Assembly: GCF_005116655.2 (NCBI RefSeq) | Contig: NZ_CP050698.1 | Location: 1,890,501 to 1,954,500, forward strand | Length of the DNA: 64,000 bases | Direction of reading: 5' to 3' | From: Desulfosediminicola flagellatus | Lineage (GTDB): Bacteria; Desulfobacterota; Desulfobulbia; Desulfobulbales; Desulfocapsaceae | Shown: positions 41,435-51,289 of the stretch, one piece after another | Numbering within the stretch: position 1 is the first letter of the stretch | Layout of the letters: every line of letters starts with the position of its first letter | Position numbers and translations under genes: made by a program | Notes under the pieces: generated by a model | What the model was told of the DNA's origin: nothing | What the model saw: the letters and a program-made list of their open reading frames with translations, nothing else | Databases searched by the model: none

Positions 41435-42049
41435 CTATTTTTTCTTGCTCCATTTCAGCATTGGGTCGATCCATTCCCTATAAGGCCTGTAAATCAAGCC
41501 GTGCCCGACATCAAGACTGAGGACGATTTCTTCAAATTCTCCAAGGCCTTCAGATCGCTGAAAGTATAATGGAGGAGTAATTGACAGTTTATCGGACCGA
41601 TCGTGGATCGAGAGAACATTCCCATACAACTTCAAGTTTTCATCTGTTAAACATTTTTCGAACAGGCCGGCCAGAAAGACGTAGTTTATCTTTCTTTCCT
41701 GCAGCATAGTGGAGACGTAAGCACTAATAATACCACCTTTTGAAGCACCAAGTATGGTGATGTTCTCCGGTAATACCTTGTTTGCCAAGAGCTTTTTAAC
41801 CTGGGATGCAACCTTCTCGGCATATGGCTTAATTTGAGTCCCTTTTTCTCGTGCCTCACTTATCACAATAAAACCTTCCCGGGCCAACTCTTCAAGGATG
41901 AGTTGGTATTCATAAAATCCGTGTTCTTCACTCTGAGGACGGATTCCGGCCTCTTCGACGATAAGACCATGAAGATAAAAGAGATAGTGTTTTGTACTCT
42001 CTGGGTTGTCTGGTATGTGCTGAAAGATATTGTGAATCATTGCTTTCAT
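41435..42049 (-). CDS. Alpha/beta hydrolase family protein
   Basis: 204 residues. HYLFYLHGLIVEE forms the oxyanion strand, ITILGASKGGIISAYV the nucleophile elbow (Ser in GASKGG), SIHDRSDKLS a possible acid, and the final LDVGHGLIYRP the catalytic His. Cytoplasmic, short, no signal peptide. It is 90 bases downstream of the CocE-like gene on the same strand and may belong to that unit. Substrate unknown. Confidence 0.78.
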   Translation of the reverse strand: MKAMIHNIFQHIPDNPESTKHYLFYLHGLIVEEAGIRPQSEEHGFYEYQLILEELAREGFIVISEAREKGTQIKPYAEKVASQVKKLLANKVLPENITILGASKGGIISAYVSTMLQERKINYVFLAGLFEKCLTDENLKLYGNVLSIHDRSDKLSITPPLYFQRSEGLGEFEEIVLSLDVGHGLIYRPYREWIDPMLKWSKKK

Positions 42050-42138
42050 CTACCACTCCTGTTCGGAAATGTTGATATTTTCTTCAAGCCTCCTGGCAAA
42101 TATGAAGGTTTATATGAGATGCTGTGATATCCGGTAGG

Positions 42139-44163
42139 CTACACTAAATCTCGTTGGATCGTATAATCCCAGTTCTGGGAATATATTCTCTTATCGCCTT
42201 CATACGCATCGAGTTCTGCCCGAAGAAAAAAGTCACTGCTTGAAGATGTCAGGACTGTACGGGTGACTGTACGCACCGACCAGTTTCCCCTGCTGAACTC
42301 CCGCTCCCAAAGTGTTTCACCTTTTACAGAATCAAAATCGTCTCCCTGATAGGTGTACCACTCTTTTGCCAGGCGACTAATGGTGAGATCTATCTCCTTA
42401 ATATATTGGCATCCAGCGTCACTTATCACTTCCAGTCGGGATATATCCGCAGCAAGATCACGGGTAACCTGCCAGTTATGATACTCAGGACGAACAATGT
42501 TCACCCTGACTGGCGGTGCTGCCTCAGCATGTTCGAATTTTCTTAAAGGTCCGTCGTTGACATGCGGATCACGCACCGGCAACAACAGACGGCTCTTACC
42601 GGTATACAGCATAACCGCGGTGGATTCGGGGGCAGGCCAGGCCATGGGCCAATACGATGTCGATATAGCAACCCGTATACGGTTGCCTGCAGGTATAACC
42701 TGAGCAACATAATTCAGTTTTATTTTGACTGTATACCTTTTTCCGGGCACGAGCGGTTCGGGATGTTCATGACTGTCACGATGGGTCAAATTCAGTAAAC
42801 CGTATGTGAATCGAGTAGCTTTGTTATCCAGCCCGATGTCAGAGAGCCTTACGGCCAGCATCGCAACTGGCTTATCTGCATCTATTTCCAATTCAACTTC
42901 AGGTGCCCCAAAAATCTCCAGTGGTTCGGTTAGGGGCATACTGTCGTAAAATCTTGCACCACCATCTTCCAACCGCTGATCGTACGGCATATCGGGTGCT
43001 GAAGAATATGAGCACCACTTGCCGGCAAAGAGCCCAAGGCCTAAGGGAGATTGCAGTCGGCAGCATTCAGTTCCTGTCTCCTCACCGGGTTGTATGAGCA
43101 GCCGGCCTTCGCCTAGTAAATATTCTTTCTGCCGGATCCGCTCAGAGGGCCATGATAGTTCAGTAACCCAGCGTCCAGGACGACTGTCATATCTCGTTGT
43201 CGGTGGAACACTATCCTGCATCCAGACACGAAACATGGGCTCATCCATCACCCCTGTGTCGATATCTTTCAACCAGGTATCCCACCAGCGCACAGCTTCC
43301 TGCAAAAAGCCAATGGCTGGCCCCGGTTTGCCCAAATGCGGATACTTATGTCCCCAGGGGCCTATCAGCCCCTTGCGGGGAACATTAAGACCGGCTAGCA
43401 AGCGAAAAACAGCGTTTGAATACCCATCCGCCCAACCGCTAACTGCCATTACAGGGCACTGTATAGCATCAAAATCTTCGCAAACAGAACCGTGTTTCCA
43501 ATAATCGTCCCGTCGTTGGTGTCGAAGCCATTTTTCAAGCCACAAACCGCTTTCTCGCAATCGTGCAAACCACATTTCCTTCCATTTTTTACCGACTATT
43601 TGGGGGTCAGGTGGGCAGGAATTATAGCCGAACATAGTGGATGCCCAGGAGAGATTATCCCCCAACAGACAACCACCCATATGGTGCACGTCATCAGCAA
43701 AGCGGTCATCCGTTGAGGACGCCGTAATGATAGCTCCCAGTTGCGGTGGCTGCATTGCTGCCAGCTGTAAACCGTTAAAGCCTCCCCAGGATATCCCCAT
43801 GATACCGACTTTTCCATTACACCAGGGTTGCAGTTCAAGCCACTGGAGTACAGCAATACCGTCATCAAGTTCCTGCTGGAGATATTCATCTAACAAAACC
43901 CCTTCGGAATCACCGCTCCCCCGCAGATCGACACGTATTCCTGCATACCCGTGCCCAGCAAAATAGGTGTATATCTGAGTGTCGCGACTGCGCATGGAAT
44001 CTCTTTTCCGATACGGGATATATTCAAAAATAACCGGCACAGGTTCGAAAATCGCACTTTCTGGCAACCACAGTCGAGCTGCCAGCCGCACACCATCCGG
44101 CATCGGAATCCAGACATTCTCCTGCTGTACTACCTTATGTGCAAACTCCCTAACTATTTTCAT
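42139..44163 (-). CDS. CocE/NonD family hydrolase (X-Pro dipeptidyl-peptidase-like)
   Basis: 674 residues. N-terminal alpha/beta hydrolase of the S15/CocE type with nucleophile Ser125 in IMGISWGGFNGL, acid in VSGWADGYSNAVF, and His in GPWGHKYPH; C-terminal jelly-roll (X-Pro C-terminal domain) from about 330, with GNRIRVAISTSYWPMAWP. The family includes X-Pro dipeptidases, cocaine esterase, beta-amino-acid acyltransferases and NonD. The start ATG overlaps the stop of the ATP-grasp gene by four bases (ATGA), so translation is coupled. The pairing with a ligase suggests joint action on an amide or peptide, either synthesis and trimming, or assembly and hydrolysis. Confidence 0.88.
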   Translation of the reverse strand: MKIVREFAHKVVQQENVWIPMPDGVRLAARLWLPESAIFEPVPVIFEYIPYRKRDSMRSRDTQIYTYFAGHGYAGIRVDLRGSGDSEGVLLDEYLQQELDDGIAVLQWLELQPWCNGKVGIMGISWGGFNGLQLAAMQPPQLGAIITASSTDDRFADDVHHMGGCLLGDNLSWASTMFGYNSCPPDPQIVGKKWKEMWFARLRESGLWLEKWLRHQRRDDYWKHGSVCEDFDAIQCPVMAVSGWADGYSNAVFRLLAGLNVPRKGLIGPWGHKYPHLGKPGPAIGFLQEAVRWWDTWLKDIDTGVMDEPMFRVWMQDSVPPTTRYDSRPGRWVTELSWPSERIRQKEYLLGEGRLLIQPGEETGTECCRLQSPLGLGLFAGKWCSYSSAPDMPYDQRLEDGGARFYDSMPLTEPLEIFGAPEVELEIDADKPVAMLAVRLSDIGLDNKATRFTYGLLNLTHRDSHEHPEPLVPGKRYTVKIKLNYVAQVIPAGNRIRVAISTSYWPMAWPAPESTAVMLYTGKSRLLLPVRDPHVNDGPLRKFEHAEAAPPVRVNIVRPEYHNWQVTRDLAADISRLEVISDAGCQYIKEIDLTISRLAKEWYTYQGDDFDSVKGETLWEREFSRGNWSVRTVTRTVLTSSSSDFFLRAELDAYEGDKRIYSQNWDYTIQRDLV

Positions 44164-45458
44164 TCGCTACTCTCTATGCATTCAATGTTAAATGGAAGCA
44201 TGGACAAGGCAATCTGGTAATTGAGCAATAATTCATTCTCACTTGCTGCTCCCATAAAGATGTCTGCGATTTCATAGCTGTAGCTGTCCTGATCGCGGAG
44301 GTCAGACAAGTGCATATCCTCCCTGACACTGATCACTACCTCCGTACCCGGAAAGGTCTGTTTCACCTTGGCAATGGCCTCCTGATTCGGTACACTTTTT
44401 ACGTACCCATCCTCATAACGGCGCAGCATGAATTTAGCGGCTACCTCAAAGGGCCCCATTTTAAATGGGAAATCCGGTCTTCTTCCCAGGGCAATATCTA
44501 TCATGACGGCGTGGTGATATTCCCCATCCACCATCTTAAACAGAGGGCAGTGTGACTTTGATATGCGGGTATTAATTTCGAGCAGGGATATAGTGTCTGC
44601 CTCCTCATCCCAGTAAAACTCAATATTGAATGGAGCATTATCATAACCGGTACAAATCAGCGTCTTTTGCGTTGCTTCTGTCATACGATCAATAACGTGC
44701 TGAGGTAAAGTCGAGGGATATTGATAACGTGTAAAACTGGTCTGCAACCGTCCCCCGCGGATGGAATCGATTGTGCCATAGACATGAACTTCACCAGCAT
44801 AGACATATCCTTCAAGGGTACATTGACGCCCTTTTGATATTATCCCTTCGGCTATACAGTGGTATCCGTCAACTTCTCTGATTTCAGGAGGGAGATCGGC
44901 TCTGTTGAGGATAACATTAAATGGATCTGCATAGCGCTCGATATTCTCACGTATTACAGCAAGGCTGGCTTTGAACGCATCACGATTTTCGATGAGAAAA
45001 CCTAAGTGAGAAAGAACTGATTTTACTGGCTTGAGCCAGAAAGGATAGGGTAGGTCACACTGTTCAATCACATTATCATCAAATGGATCGATCTTGGCGA
45101 ATCGGGGAATATGCTCTGGAACAACCTGTGCCTGCAGTAGGCGGCTCCAGTATTTGTGCTCACATTTCAACACTGATTCAAGGGTCGGTCCTTCAAGACC
45201 TACATCCTTTCTGATGATAGGCAACACCGTACTTACCGGAAAATCCCAGAAACCAACGACGGCATCTACTTTTCCTTCAAAAGATATCAGTGCCTGATGA
45301 GCAAATTCGAGGAACTCACGAATCGGAAGGGTTTCGCCACATTTAATTTCTTCATAAGACATAAGTGGGTGGAACTGATATCTCTCGGAATGCCGTAATG
45401 ACGTGAGCTGCCGCAGATGAAACTCATCCAGACCCGCAACAAAGATGTTTTTTGCCAT
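44160..45458 (-). CDS. ATP-grasp ligase
   Basis: 432 residues, GAGGGGG upstream of ATG 45458. ATP-grasp elements: KPVKSVLSHLGFLIEN (lysine and flexible loop), IISKGRQCTLEGYVYAGEVH, and the Mg/ATP site FNIEFYWDEEADTISLLEINTRIS, with the E...N pair of the fold. Enzymes of this type join a carboxylate to an amine through an acyl-phosphate. The N-terminal ~110 residues resemble a pre-ATP-grasp domain. Translationally coupled to the downstream CocE-like hydrolase. Substrates unknown; the pair could make or tailor a small peptide or amide compound. Confidence 0.85.
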   Translation of the reverse strand: MAKNIFVAGLDEFHLRQLTSLRHSERYQFHPLMSYEEIKCGETLPIREFLEFAHQALISFEGKVDAVVGFWDFPVSTVLPIIRKDVGLEGPTLESVLKCEHKYWSRLLQAQVVPEHIPRFAKIDPFDDNVIEQCDLPYPFWLKPVKSVLSHLGFLIENRDAFKASLAVIRENIERYADPFNVILNRADLPPEIREVDGYHCIAEGIISKGRQCTLEGYVYAGEVHVYGTIDSIRGGRLQTSFTRYQYPSTLPQHVIDRMTEATQKTLICTGYDNAPFNIEFYWDEEADTISLLEINTRISKSHCPLFKMVDGEYHHAVMIDIALGRRPDFPFKMGPFEVAAKFMLRRYEDGYVKSVPNQEAIAKVKQTFPGTEVVISVREDMHLSDLRDQDSYSYEIADIFMGAASENELLLNYQIALSMLPFNIECIESSE

Positions 45459-46424
45459 GATATTCCCCCTCGTGAAGCGAACCGCTTAGGACAAACTGTT
45501 CTTGTGAGAATTCTGCAGACAATAAAGAATCATTATAGACTTGAAAAGTATTACCAAAAAACGGCTTGGAGTATTTGTAGTTAATACTCCTTCAGAAATG
45601 AAATTTTTCCTTCTAAATCGGGACACTCACCGCTAATTCTGCAACAGACATATATTTGCTATCAGAGTCTGGATTTACCTCTGAGGATATACTTAATCGA
45701 ACGACGAAAAGTTAAGGTAAAAAGGCCGTTTCTGTATAGGCACCAGAAACGTATTCGAAAGGTCATTCACGAATAGACTCCACGTAAAAGAATATCAAAA
45801 TAGGCCTAGAGAAACAAGGGGTCGTGAAAACGAGATGTTGTGGCTGATGAGATACAAATTTTTCTTCGTCCAAATTCAACGTATATCGACTACATCTGAA
45901 CCTTTGTTATTCATCAATTATTAAATATGTACCAAACAATAGATGACGTTCATGTAATAATAGTGTGGCATTTAGATGCTTGCAGTTGTGCAGTTGGTGC
46001 CTGTTGTTTGTTATTGCAATTGGGTCTGGATTGAAGAAGTTTCATGAATTTGGCTGCCACGGTGATTGTGAATTGTTTTACTTTAGATGGTCGCCGAGAA
46101 AGTAAATTGCTCTAAAAGAATCCATCAGCTCAGGGGGGGGACACGTAAGAGATAATTCCTGAGCATCCATTTTTTCGATGTTCAGGACAATCTTTACCAT
46201 AGGAAAGACCGACGTCAGCTTGATCCGGATGATTGATTCGAAAGTAGTATCAGTAATTCCGCTGGCCGGGAATGGAGCAACTTTTCAGCAGAGTTTATAG
46301 TTGCAGGAACGGTGTGGCACCGTCAGAGGGGCTGTAAGAATGTCAACTTGCAGCTTTCCTCGACCAGTTAAAACTTCCAATGGACTCCTTTCGGGTACTC
46401 CACCCATATGCCAACAATGTCGTA
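45459..46424. other. Long intergenic region with a dispersed hairpin
   Basis: About 970 bases without a gene. Contains an 8-bp inverted repeat (45727-45734 with 45744-45751) and the dispersed hairpin at 46147-46198. Minus-strand frames at 46285-46603 overlap the riboswitch and are rejected. Confidence 0.45.
46147..46198. repeat. Dispersed hairpin element
   Basis: AAGAGATAATTCCTGAGCAT and CGATGTTCAGGACAATCTT arms around a T-rich loop. Confidence 0.6.
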
Positions 46425-46454
46425 TTGACAGGATGTGTTCTCCTAACATATAAT
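46425..46454 (+). promoter_or_regulatory. Consensus sigma-70 promoter
   Basis: Perfect -35 TTGACA (46425-46430) and perfect -10 TATAAT (46449-46454) with an 18-base spacer. Start of transcription would be near 46461, just ahead of the riboswitch. Confidence 0.8.
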
Positions 46455-46469
46455 TTATGCATGTATTGA

Positions 46470-46571
46470 GAAAATAAGATAAAGCCAAACCTGCCGCAAG
46501 CCAGGGTCGGAAAACCACGGGTCAAGAAAGATAGCCGGGTTGCCTTTTTGATAGGCAACCCGGCTATTTTT
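46470..46571 (+). promoter_or_regulatory. GEMM-I type (c-di-GMP/cGAMP) riboswitch with terminator
   Basis: Order of conserved blocks: AAAGCCAAACC (46481-46491), GNRA hairpin CTGCCGCAAGCCAG with loop GCAA, GGGTCGGAAAACCACGGGTC, and ATAGCCGGGTTGCC (46531-46544). These correspond to the GEMM-I aptamer, with changes from the Vc2 reference; the CGGAAA form is like Geobacter members. The 3' block TAGCCGGGTTGCC then pairs over 13 bp with 46554-46566, followed by TTTTT: an intrinsic terminator that competes with the aptamer P1 helix. Ligand binding would thus free the transcript for the gene at 46770. Which cyclic dinucleotide is sensed cannot be decided by eye. Confidence 0.7.
46532..46571 (+). terminator. 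Riboswitch expression-platform terminator
   Basis: 13-bp perfect stem (46532-46544 with 46554-46566), 9-base loop and five T residues. Confidence 0.85.
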
Positions 46572-46769
46572 GTAAGGGGAAGCTGTAATGTGTTGAGTGC
46601 CATAGGATTTCTAACAGCAAGAGAACATGGGGGGCACTTAGAACAAGGGAGGGGCTATGGTCAAAAAATAATTAGGGATGTGCGATATTATGTTTCTTTA
46701 TAATAGAGTGCAGAGGTCAAATTGAAGAACCGTCGTCATCACTTTTTTTGATGAAGCAAGGAGGCTGAC

Positions 46770-48362
46770 ATGAGTCCAATAAAAATTTACGTAACCTATG
46801 TTCTTCTTTTGCTCGGCGCCTTTACCAGCGGCGTTTGTGCGGCCACAGATCCGCTAAGCAACGCCAATCGGCTCCCGCTGTCTTTGGAGCTGAAGGTCCA
46901 GGATTTCAGCAACGCTCTCGAAGCGAGCGGGTACGAGCTGATGCGGGGATATTGGTCTTTGTGGTCGGCAGAAGACTGCAAATATCCTCTACAGACGCTT
47001 GGGTTCTGTTACGGTAACAACCCAACCGCGCCGTATGTGATGGCCTTTGTGCCTCACTGGAAAGACGAATTCGTCGATCAAAGCATGCATCATGTACTCG
47101 CCGCTGGGCAACGCAACATGACCCCCAACTACCGCCTCGGTGAACGAGAAGCCCTAGTGGTTCTGGTCGAGCTTCCCCCGCCGGCGCGCTACTTTGGGAT
47201 GCAGACGAATGTCTTCACAGGGATAGATACCCTCAATACATCTGATCCGGTTTATCAACTGTTGAGCAGCTCCCCCGCATTGGCTGATCTTCGACGTATC
47301 ATATTCAGTGCCTCGCCGAATCCCGATCGAATGATGTTTGTTGCAAGCATCGGCAACAGCATTAACAACGTCCTCATTGAGGAGCAGAGCAAAGAGAGTT
47401 GGGGACAACAGCGTTTTTTCGTCATCACGCCGGACCAAGAAATGGCAGAGGCGATGACTGACAAGCTCGCGGCCCTGGAGGGGGGCGATATTAGACAGGT
47501 TTTCACGGAACCTGTCTCCCCTAGTTTGGCCATTTTAGGATATGGGGCTGAAGCGGACGATTTCATCACCTATATTCGCTACTCAATGCCGAACGATATC
47601 GTACTAGGTGAACAGTGGCGCGAGCAGCTTCCGCTTACTATTCTTCGAGTCCGTGACCCCAATGACACCACTGCGAACAAACCATTCGAAATCCCAGAAT
47701 ACGAACCAAAGGAGGCAAACTTTGACGAGCACGCGCTAGAGACCGATCTTTCGAACCTTGTGGCAGCGGTCAAGGAATACTGGGGTGATCAGAGCGTCGT
47801 TCCAGTGGAGTTCAGGAGCCTATCTCATTGGGTCGACCTCATCGGCCAGCACTGCTTGGGAAGCGACGGCCCCCCTGATCCGATAGAAGGTATCACACTG
47901 CCTCGAGGCCCGATGAATTGTCTCGGAGACAGTCAAGATGCCGACTACCAGATTAGTGGCGATGTATTCTATCTCGACGACGACGAGGTCATCGCAGTGG
48001 TAGGGACTCTAGGGACAGAAACGGGGAACGCCACATACACGAGTATCTCAGTTAATTGGTTCCCGGAGCTAGTCGGTGTCCTGAATCGTGACGATGTTGT
48101 CCTCCAAGGGAGCGCGGTAAAGTTCAAGGATGCACTGGCAATCCCATCCACCTACAAAAACTTTTACGTTTACTATTTTGCAAGGGATTGTAGCGGATTG
48201 TATCCGTGGTGCCAGGAGGTGTCCAGAACGATGGTTCCCCGTGGAGATACGGTCAAGATTATACAACGGAACTATATCAACCCAGGCTCAATGCGCGGTC
48301 CAGACCCGTCAAAGGTCCTCAACCCATTCTCAATCACGTTTTACGGGCGCCCTAAGATGTAG
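46770..48362 (+). CDS. Secreted protein of unknown function, riboswitch-controlled
   Basis: 530 residues behind a strong AAGGAGG site. Sec signal peptide (IYVTYVLLLLGAFTSGVCAA). The mature protein has six or more cysteines in the N- and C-terminal parts (EDCKYPLQTLGFCYG, GQHCLG, MNCLGD, ARDCSGLYPWCQE) and no catalytic motif I recognise; it is probably globular, disulfide-bonded and extracytoplasmic. Its codons are clearly richer in G+C than the neighbours, suggesting acquisition from another genome. It is the first gene behind the GEMM-I riboswitch (terminator about 200 bases upstream), the only candidate target, so expression should follow cellular cyclic-dinucleotide level. A second promoter with TTATAAT at about 46698 may exist. 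Confidence 0.75.
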   Translation: MSPIKIYVTYVLLLLGAFTSGVCAATDPLSNANRLPLSLELKVQDFSNALEASGYELMRGYWSLWSAEDCKYPLQTLGFCYGNNPTAPYVMAFVPHWKDEFVDQSMHHVLAAGQRNMTPNYRLGEREALVVLVELPPPARYFGMQTNVFTGIDTLNTSDPVYQLLSSSPALADLRRIIFSASPNPDRMMFVASIGNSINNVLIEEQSKESWGQQRFFVITPDQEMAEAMTDKLAALEGGDIRQVFTEPVSPSLAILGYGAEADDFITYIRYSMPNDIVLGEQWREQLPLTILRVRDPNDTTANKPFEIPEYEPKEANFDEHALETDLSNLVAAVKEYWGDQSVVPVEFRSLSHWVDLIGQHCLGSDGPPDPIEGITLPRGPMNCLGDSQDADYQISGDVFYLDDDEVIAVVGTLGTETGNATYTSISVNWFPELVGVLNRDDVVLQGSAVKFKDALAIPSTYKNFYVYYFARDCSGLYPWCQEVSRTMVPRGDTVKIIQRNYINPGSMRGPDPSKVLNPFSITFYGRPKM

Positions 48363-49086
48363 GATACTTCAGCCAGGAGTGTCGACTTTAGTAACATCCG
48401 AACATACACATCATAAAAGGAGAATAAAAGGGGTTTTCTGATGGACCCACGCCCAATTGACGCGACGCACTACTCCTGGCCGGGATTGTGAAGAAAATTT
48501 GGGGGCATTTCGTCCTGAGCTAACTTGTCCAGTGGTTAGGGATCTGTCGGTTCAAGATTATAGAACAAAATGCGGCATGATTTGAATGGCAGGATCCACC
48601 TTCATCATGCCGCATTTTACCTTTCCTGTTTGTCATTTTCAGCTTCCACCTTGTTGGTGATTGCCACTGGTAACTTGGAAAAAGACAGGGATTGGCTAAA
48701 GTTGATAGGTCTAATATATATACGAACCTGAAATCCAATATAGAAAATGACTTGTCAAGGTAAGGGAGGATTGTTAGGCAACCTGCAATATTCCACGACA
48801 ATATAGTGCATTAGGAGAGTTGTTGTAGCGATGTTTTTAGTCATGCCCAGATCCAAGATAATTCCTGAGCATCAATTTTTCGCAATGTTCAGGAAGTATC
48901 TTGGATTCAAATTAATTGTGTCCCCGATTTTTTTTTAGCTCGAGCCGAAGATAATCCATTAAAATCTGTATGTTGAGGTTGCTACACCCAATATTCATGA
49001 GAGTGATTATTGTTTCAAAGAGTATGTTTCACGGATCCTTTTGAGAAAACAAAAAATGCGTTCTTATACGTGAGGTGTTTATAGCA
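48363..49086. other. Intergenic region with two hairpins
   Basis: 720 bases. A perfect 15-bp inverted repeat (48567-48581 with 48604-48618, loop 22) is a possible terminator of the secreted-protein transcript. The best preserved dispersed hairpin is at 48851-48907. No gene. Confidence 0.45.
48851..48907. repeat. Dispersed hairpin element, best preserved copy
   Basis: ATCCAAGATAATTCCTGAGCAT on the left (22 bases, of which the last 20 define the arm) matches ATGTTCAGGAAGTATCTTGG on the right as reverse complement with two mismatches, around a TTTTTCGCA loop. This copy defines the family consensus. Confidence 0.75.
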
Positions 49087-50790
49087 ATGTCATATATATC
49101 TAAACCATCTGCTGGGCCGTGCTTAACGACTTTCGATGAGTTTGTGCAATTGGCCGATTATTCTCTGTTGAATACCTTGAATGCCGATCCTGATGCCACT
49201 GGTGATGGTGATGATCGCCATGCTCGTCAGGTTTTTTCTGGTCATTATGTACCTGTGGCACCCACGCCGCTTGCAGAACCGGAATATGTAACCCATAGCA
49301 GCACTTTTTTTAATGAACTTGGGTTGAGCGATGAGCTGGCGCTTGATGCAAAATTTCGTCAGGTATTCTCTGGTGATCTCTCTGCCGTGCATGAGCCTAT
49401 GCGTCAGGTTGGCTGGGCGACTGGCTATGCATTGTCGATTTATGGCACCGAATATACCCAACAGTGTCCATTTGGCACTGGTAATGGTTATGGCGATGGC
49501 CGGGCGATATCAGTATTTGAAGGAGTACTCAATGGTAAGCGCTGGGAAATGCAATTGAAAGGTGGTGGCTCGACGCCTTATTGCCGTGGTGCCGACGGTC
49601 GTGCAGTACTACGTTCAAGTGTGCGTGAGTTTCTAGCGCAAGAATATATGCACTCTTCAGGTGTTCCAACATCGCGCTCATTAACGCTGTATGTTTCTAA
49701 ATCTGAAACCGTTACCAGGCCTTGGTACTCTCAAGACTCTCATGCCACCGATCCTGATATTATGGTGGACAATCCTGTGGCTGTTTCAACTCGAGTTGCA
49801 CCATCCTTTCTGCGTGTTGGTCAGCTAGAGTTATTTGCTCGTCGCGCTTGCATAAATGCCCACCCAAAAGCATCAGAAGAGTTGCGTATGATTGTGTCGC
49901 ATTTAATTGACCGAGAATACAAAAGCGAAATAGATCAAGACCTTGCTTTTGCCGATCAACTGATTGAGCTGGCCATGCTGTTTCGCCAGCGCCTTACTTC
50001 ATTGGTGGCCAATTGGCAGCGTGTTGGTTATTGCCAGGGTAATTTCAATAGTGACAACTGCGCCGCTGGTGGCTTTACCCTAGACTATGGACCATTTGGA
50101 TTCTGTGAAATTTTTGACCCTGGGTTTCAACCTTGGACTGGCGGCGGCGAACACTTTTCATTCTTCAATCAGCCAATAGCCGCGGAAGCGAATTACCATA
50201 TGTTTTGGAAAGCTCTGAGAATACTGCTTGCAGGAGAGCCTGAAGCTTTAGAATATATCGACCAAGTGCGCCATGGCTTTGCCGAATCAATGCAAAAAGA
50301 AATGCGAAAAATGTGGACGGCCAAGCTTGGTCTGCCTGAATATAACCCGAAGCTATTTAATACGTTAATGCAGTTAATGACCGCCTCAGATGTGGATTAC
50401 ACCATTTTTTTCAGAGAACTATCCCACATACCGGAGGATGTTTCTTCATTGAAAAAGAGCTTCTACGTAAAAACTTCACAACAACTCGATGAGCAATGGC
50501 AAGCTTGGCTAAAAGACTGGCGCGATCTCGTCATTAAAGATCGCAATTTGGCTGAGATATCAGCAAGTATGAAACAGACTAACCCCAAATACGCATGGCG
50601 AGAGTGGTTGATTGTCCCCGCCTACCAAAAAGCCATACTGGGTGACTACGCCTTAATTAGAGAGCTGCAAGAAGTACTTAGCGCCCCATATGAAGAGCAA
50701 TCACAGGATGTAGAAGATAAATACTATCGGCTAAGACCCAGGGCGTTTTTTAATGTTGGTGGCGTGTCGCACTATAGCTGTTCATCTTGA
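49087..50790 (+). CDS. SelO/YdiU protein adenylyltransferase (AMPylase)
   Basis: 567 residues from ATG 49087 (GAGGTG upstream; a GTG four codons earlier is possible). Pseudokinase fold: [21 protein letters not shown] (ATP phosphate binding; shown shortened), [11 protein letters not shown] catalytic region and [14 protein letters not shown] for metal binding. SelO enzymes transfer AMP from ATP to Ser/Thr/Tyr of redox proteins. The chain ends HYSCSS; eukaryotic SELENOO has Sec at this Cys, bacterial members Cys, so redox control by a C-terminal disulfide is retained. Usual motif GVMNTDNM is altered to GNFNSDN. Codon style and similarity suggest a marine gammaproteobacterial origin. Monocistronic. 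Confidence 0.93.
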   Translation: MSYISKPSAGPCLTTFDEFVQLADYSLLNTLNADPDATGDGDDRHARQVFSGHYVPVAPTPLAEPEYVTHSSTFFNELGLSDELALDAKFRQVFSGDLSAVHEPMRQVGWATGYALSIYGTEYTQQCPFGTGNGYGDGRAISVFEGVLNGKRWEMQLKGGGSTPYCRGADGRAVLRSSVREFLAQEYMHSSGVPTSRSLTLYVSKSETVTRPWYSQDSHATDPDIMVDNPVAVSTRVAPSFLRVGQLELFARRACINAHPKASEELRMIVSHLIDREYKSEIDQDLAFADQLIELAMLFRQRLTSLVANWQRVGYCQGNFNSDNCAAGGFTLDYGPFGFCEIFDPGFQPWTGGGEHFSFFNQPIAAEANYHMFWKALRILLAGEPEALEYIDQVRHGFAESMQKEMRKMWTAKLGLPEYNPKLFNTLMQLMTASDVDYTIFFRELSHIPEDVSSLKKSFYVKTSQQLDEQWQAWLKDWRDLVIKDRNLAEISASMKQTNPKYAWREWLIVPAYQKAILGDYALIRELQEVLSAPYEEQSQDVEDKYYRLRPRAFFNVGGVSHYSCSS

Positions 50791-50897
50791 CTTTGCAGAA
50801 CAACTGAATAGCTGGAAACAGGTTTGCCGAGCTGGTCACGGCTAACAGATCAATGCTGCAGGAATCGCCAGGACAGGGTCAGTTCTATGCTTGACTC

Positions 50898-50952
50898 ATC
50901 CAAGAGATACTTCCGGACCATCACAGGGAAATGATTTTCAGGAATTATCTCC
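50898..50952. repeat. Dispersed hairpin element
   Basis: CATCCAAGAGATACTTCC and TTTTCAGGAATTATCTCC arms; the centre has diverged. Confidence 0.5.
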
Positions 50953-51058
50953 AACTTTAAATTTAAAGGAATAACCTCAAGTTGGAGTAAAAATACAGAA
51001 TTGTTACCTTCGGCTTGGCAATGTTAACCTCCTAGACCAGTTGCCGAAATTATCTGAT

Positions 51059-51146
51059 CTTTGGTAAGGTAAAGTCAACAGTTGCTCCATTTTATTGCAG
51101 TTTCAGAAAAGTAGGAGTTACTACCCTCTCAGGAAACATCTTATCC
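51059..51146. repeat. Dispersed non-coding repeat, related to 18092-18178
   Basis: Ordered shared blocks with 18092-18178 (see there). Confidence 0.5.
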
Positions 51147-51180
51147 AATCTGCAATTAACTCTATAAAGGTTTGGCATTA

Positions 51181-51220
51181 CCAATCTCTCATCCAGTCTC
51201 AGGCATGAGAGATTGGTTTT
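51181..51220. terminator. Terminator hairpin
   Basis: Perfect 12-bp stem CCAATCTCTCAT (51181-51192) with 51205-51216, loop 12, then TTTT; about 70 bases beyond the stop of the minus-strand DsrC-like gene and also downstream of the plus-strand SelO gene. Confidence 0.6.
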
Positions 51221-51289
51221 CAGCTATAGATTGATAACTTGGCTAAAAAAGCTCAAGGAATCTTTACGGCTTTTTCTGTACCTTTTAAA

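Larger units (their letters stand above)
50791..51289. other. Intergenic region built from dispersed repeats
   Basis: 500 bases containing a hairpin copy (50898-50952), a longer repeat (51059-51146) and a terminator (51181-51220); no gene. Confidence 0.5.

Noticed and set aside
46343-46603. Minus-strand 86-codon frame
   Set aside because: Antisense to the riboswitch and its terminator, which explain the sequence better.
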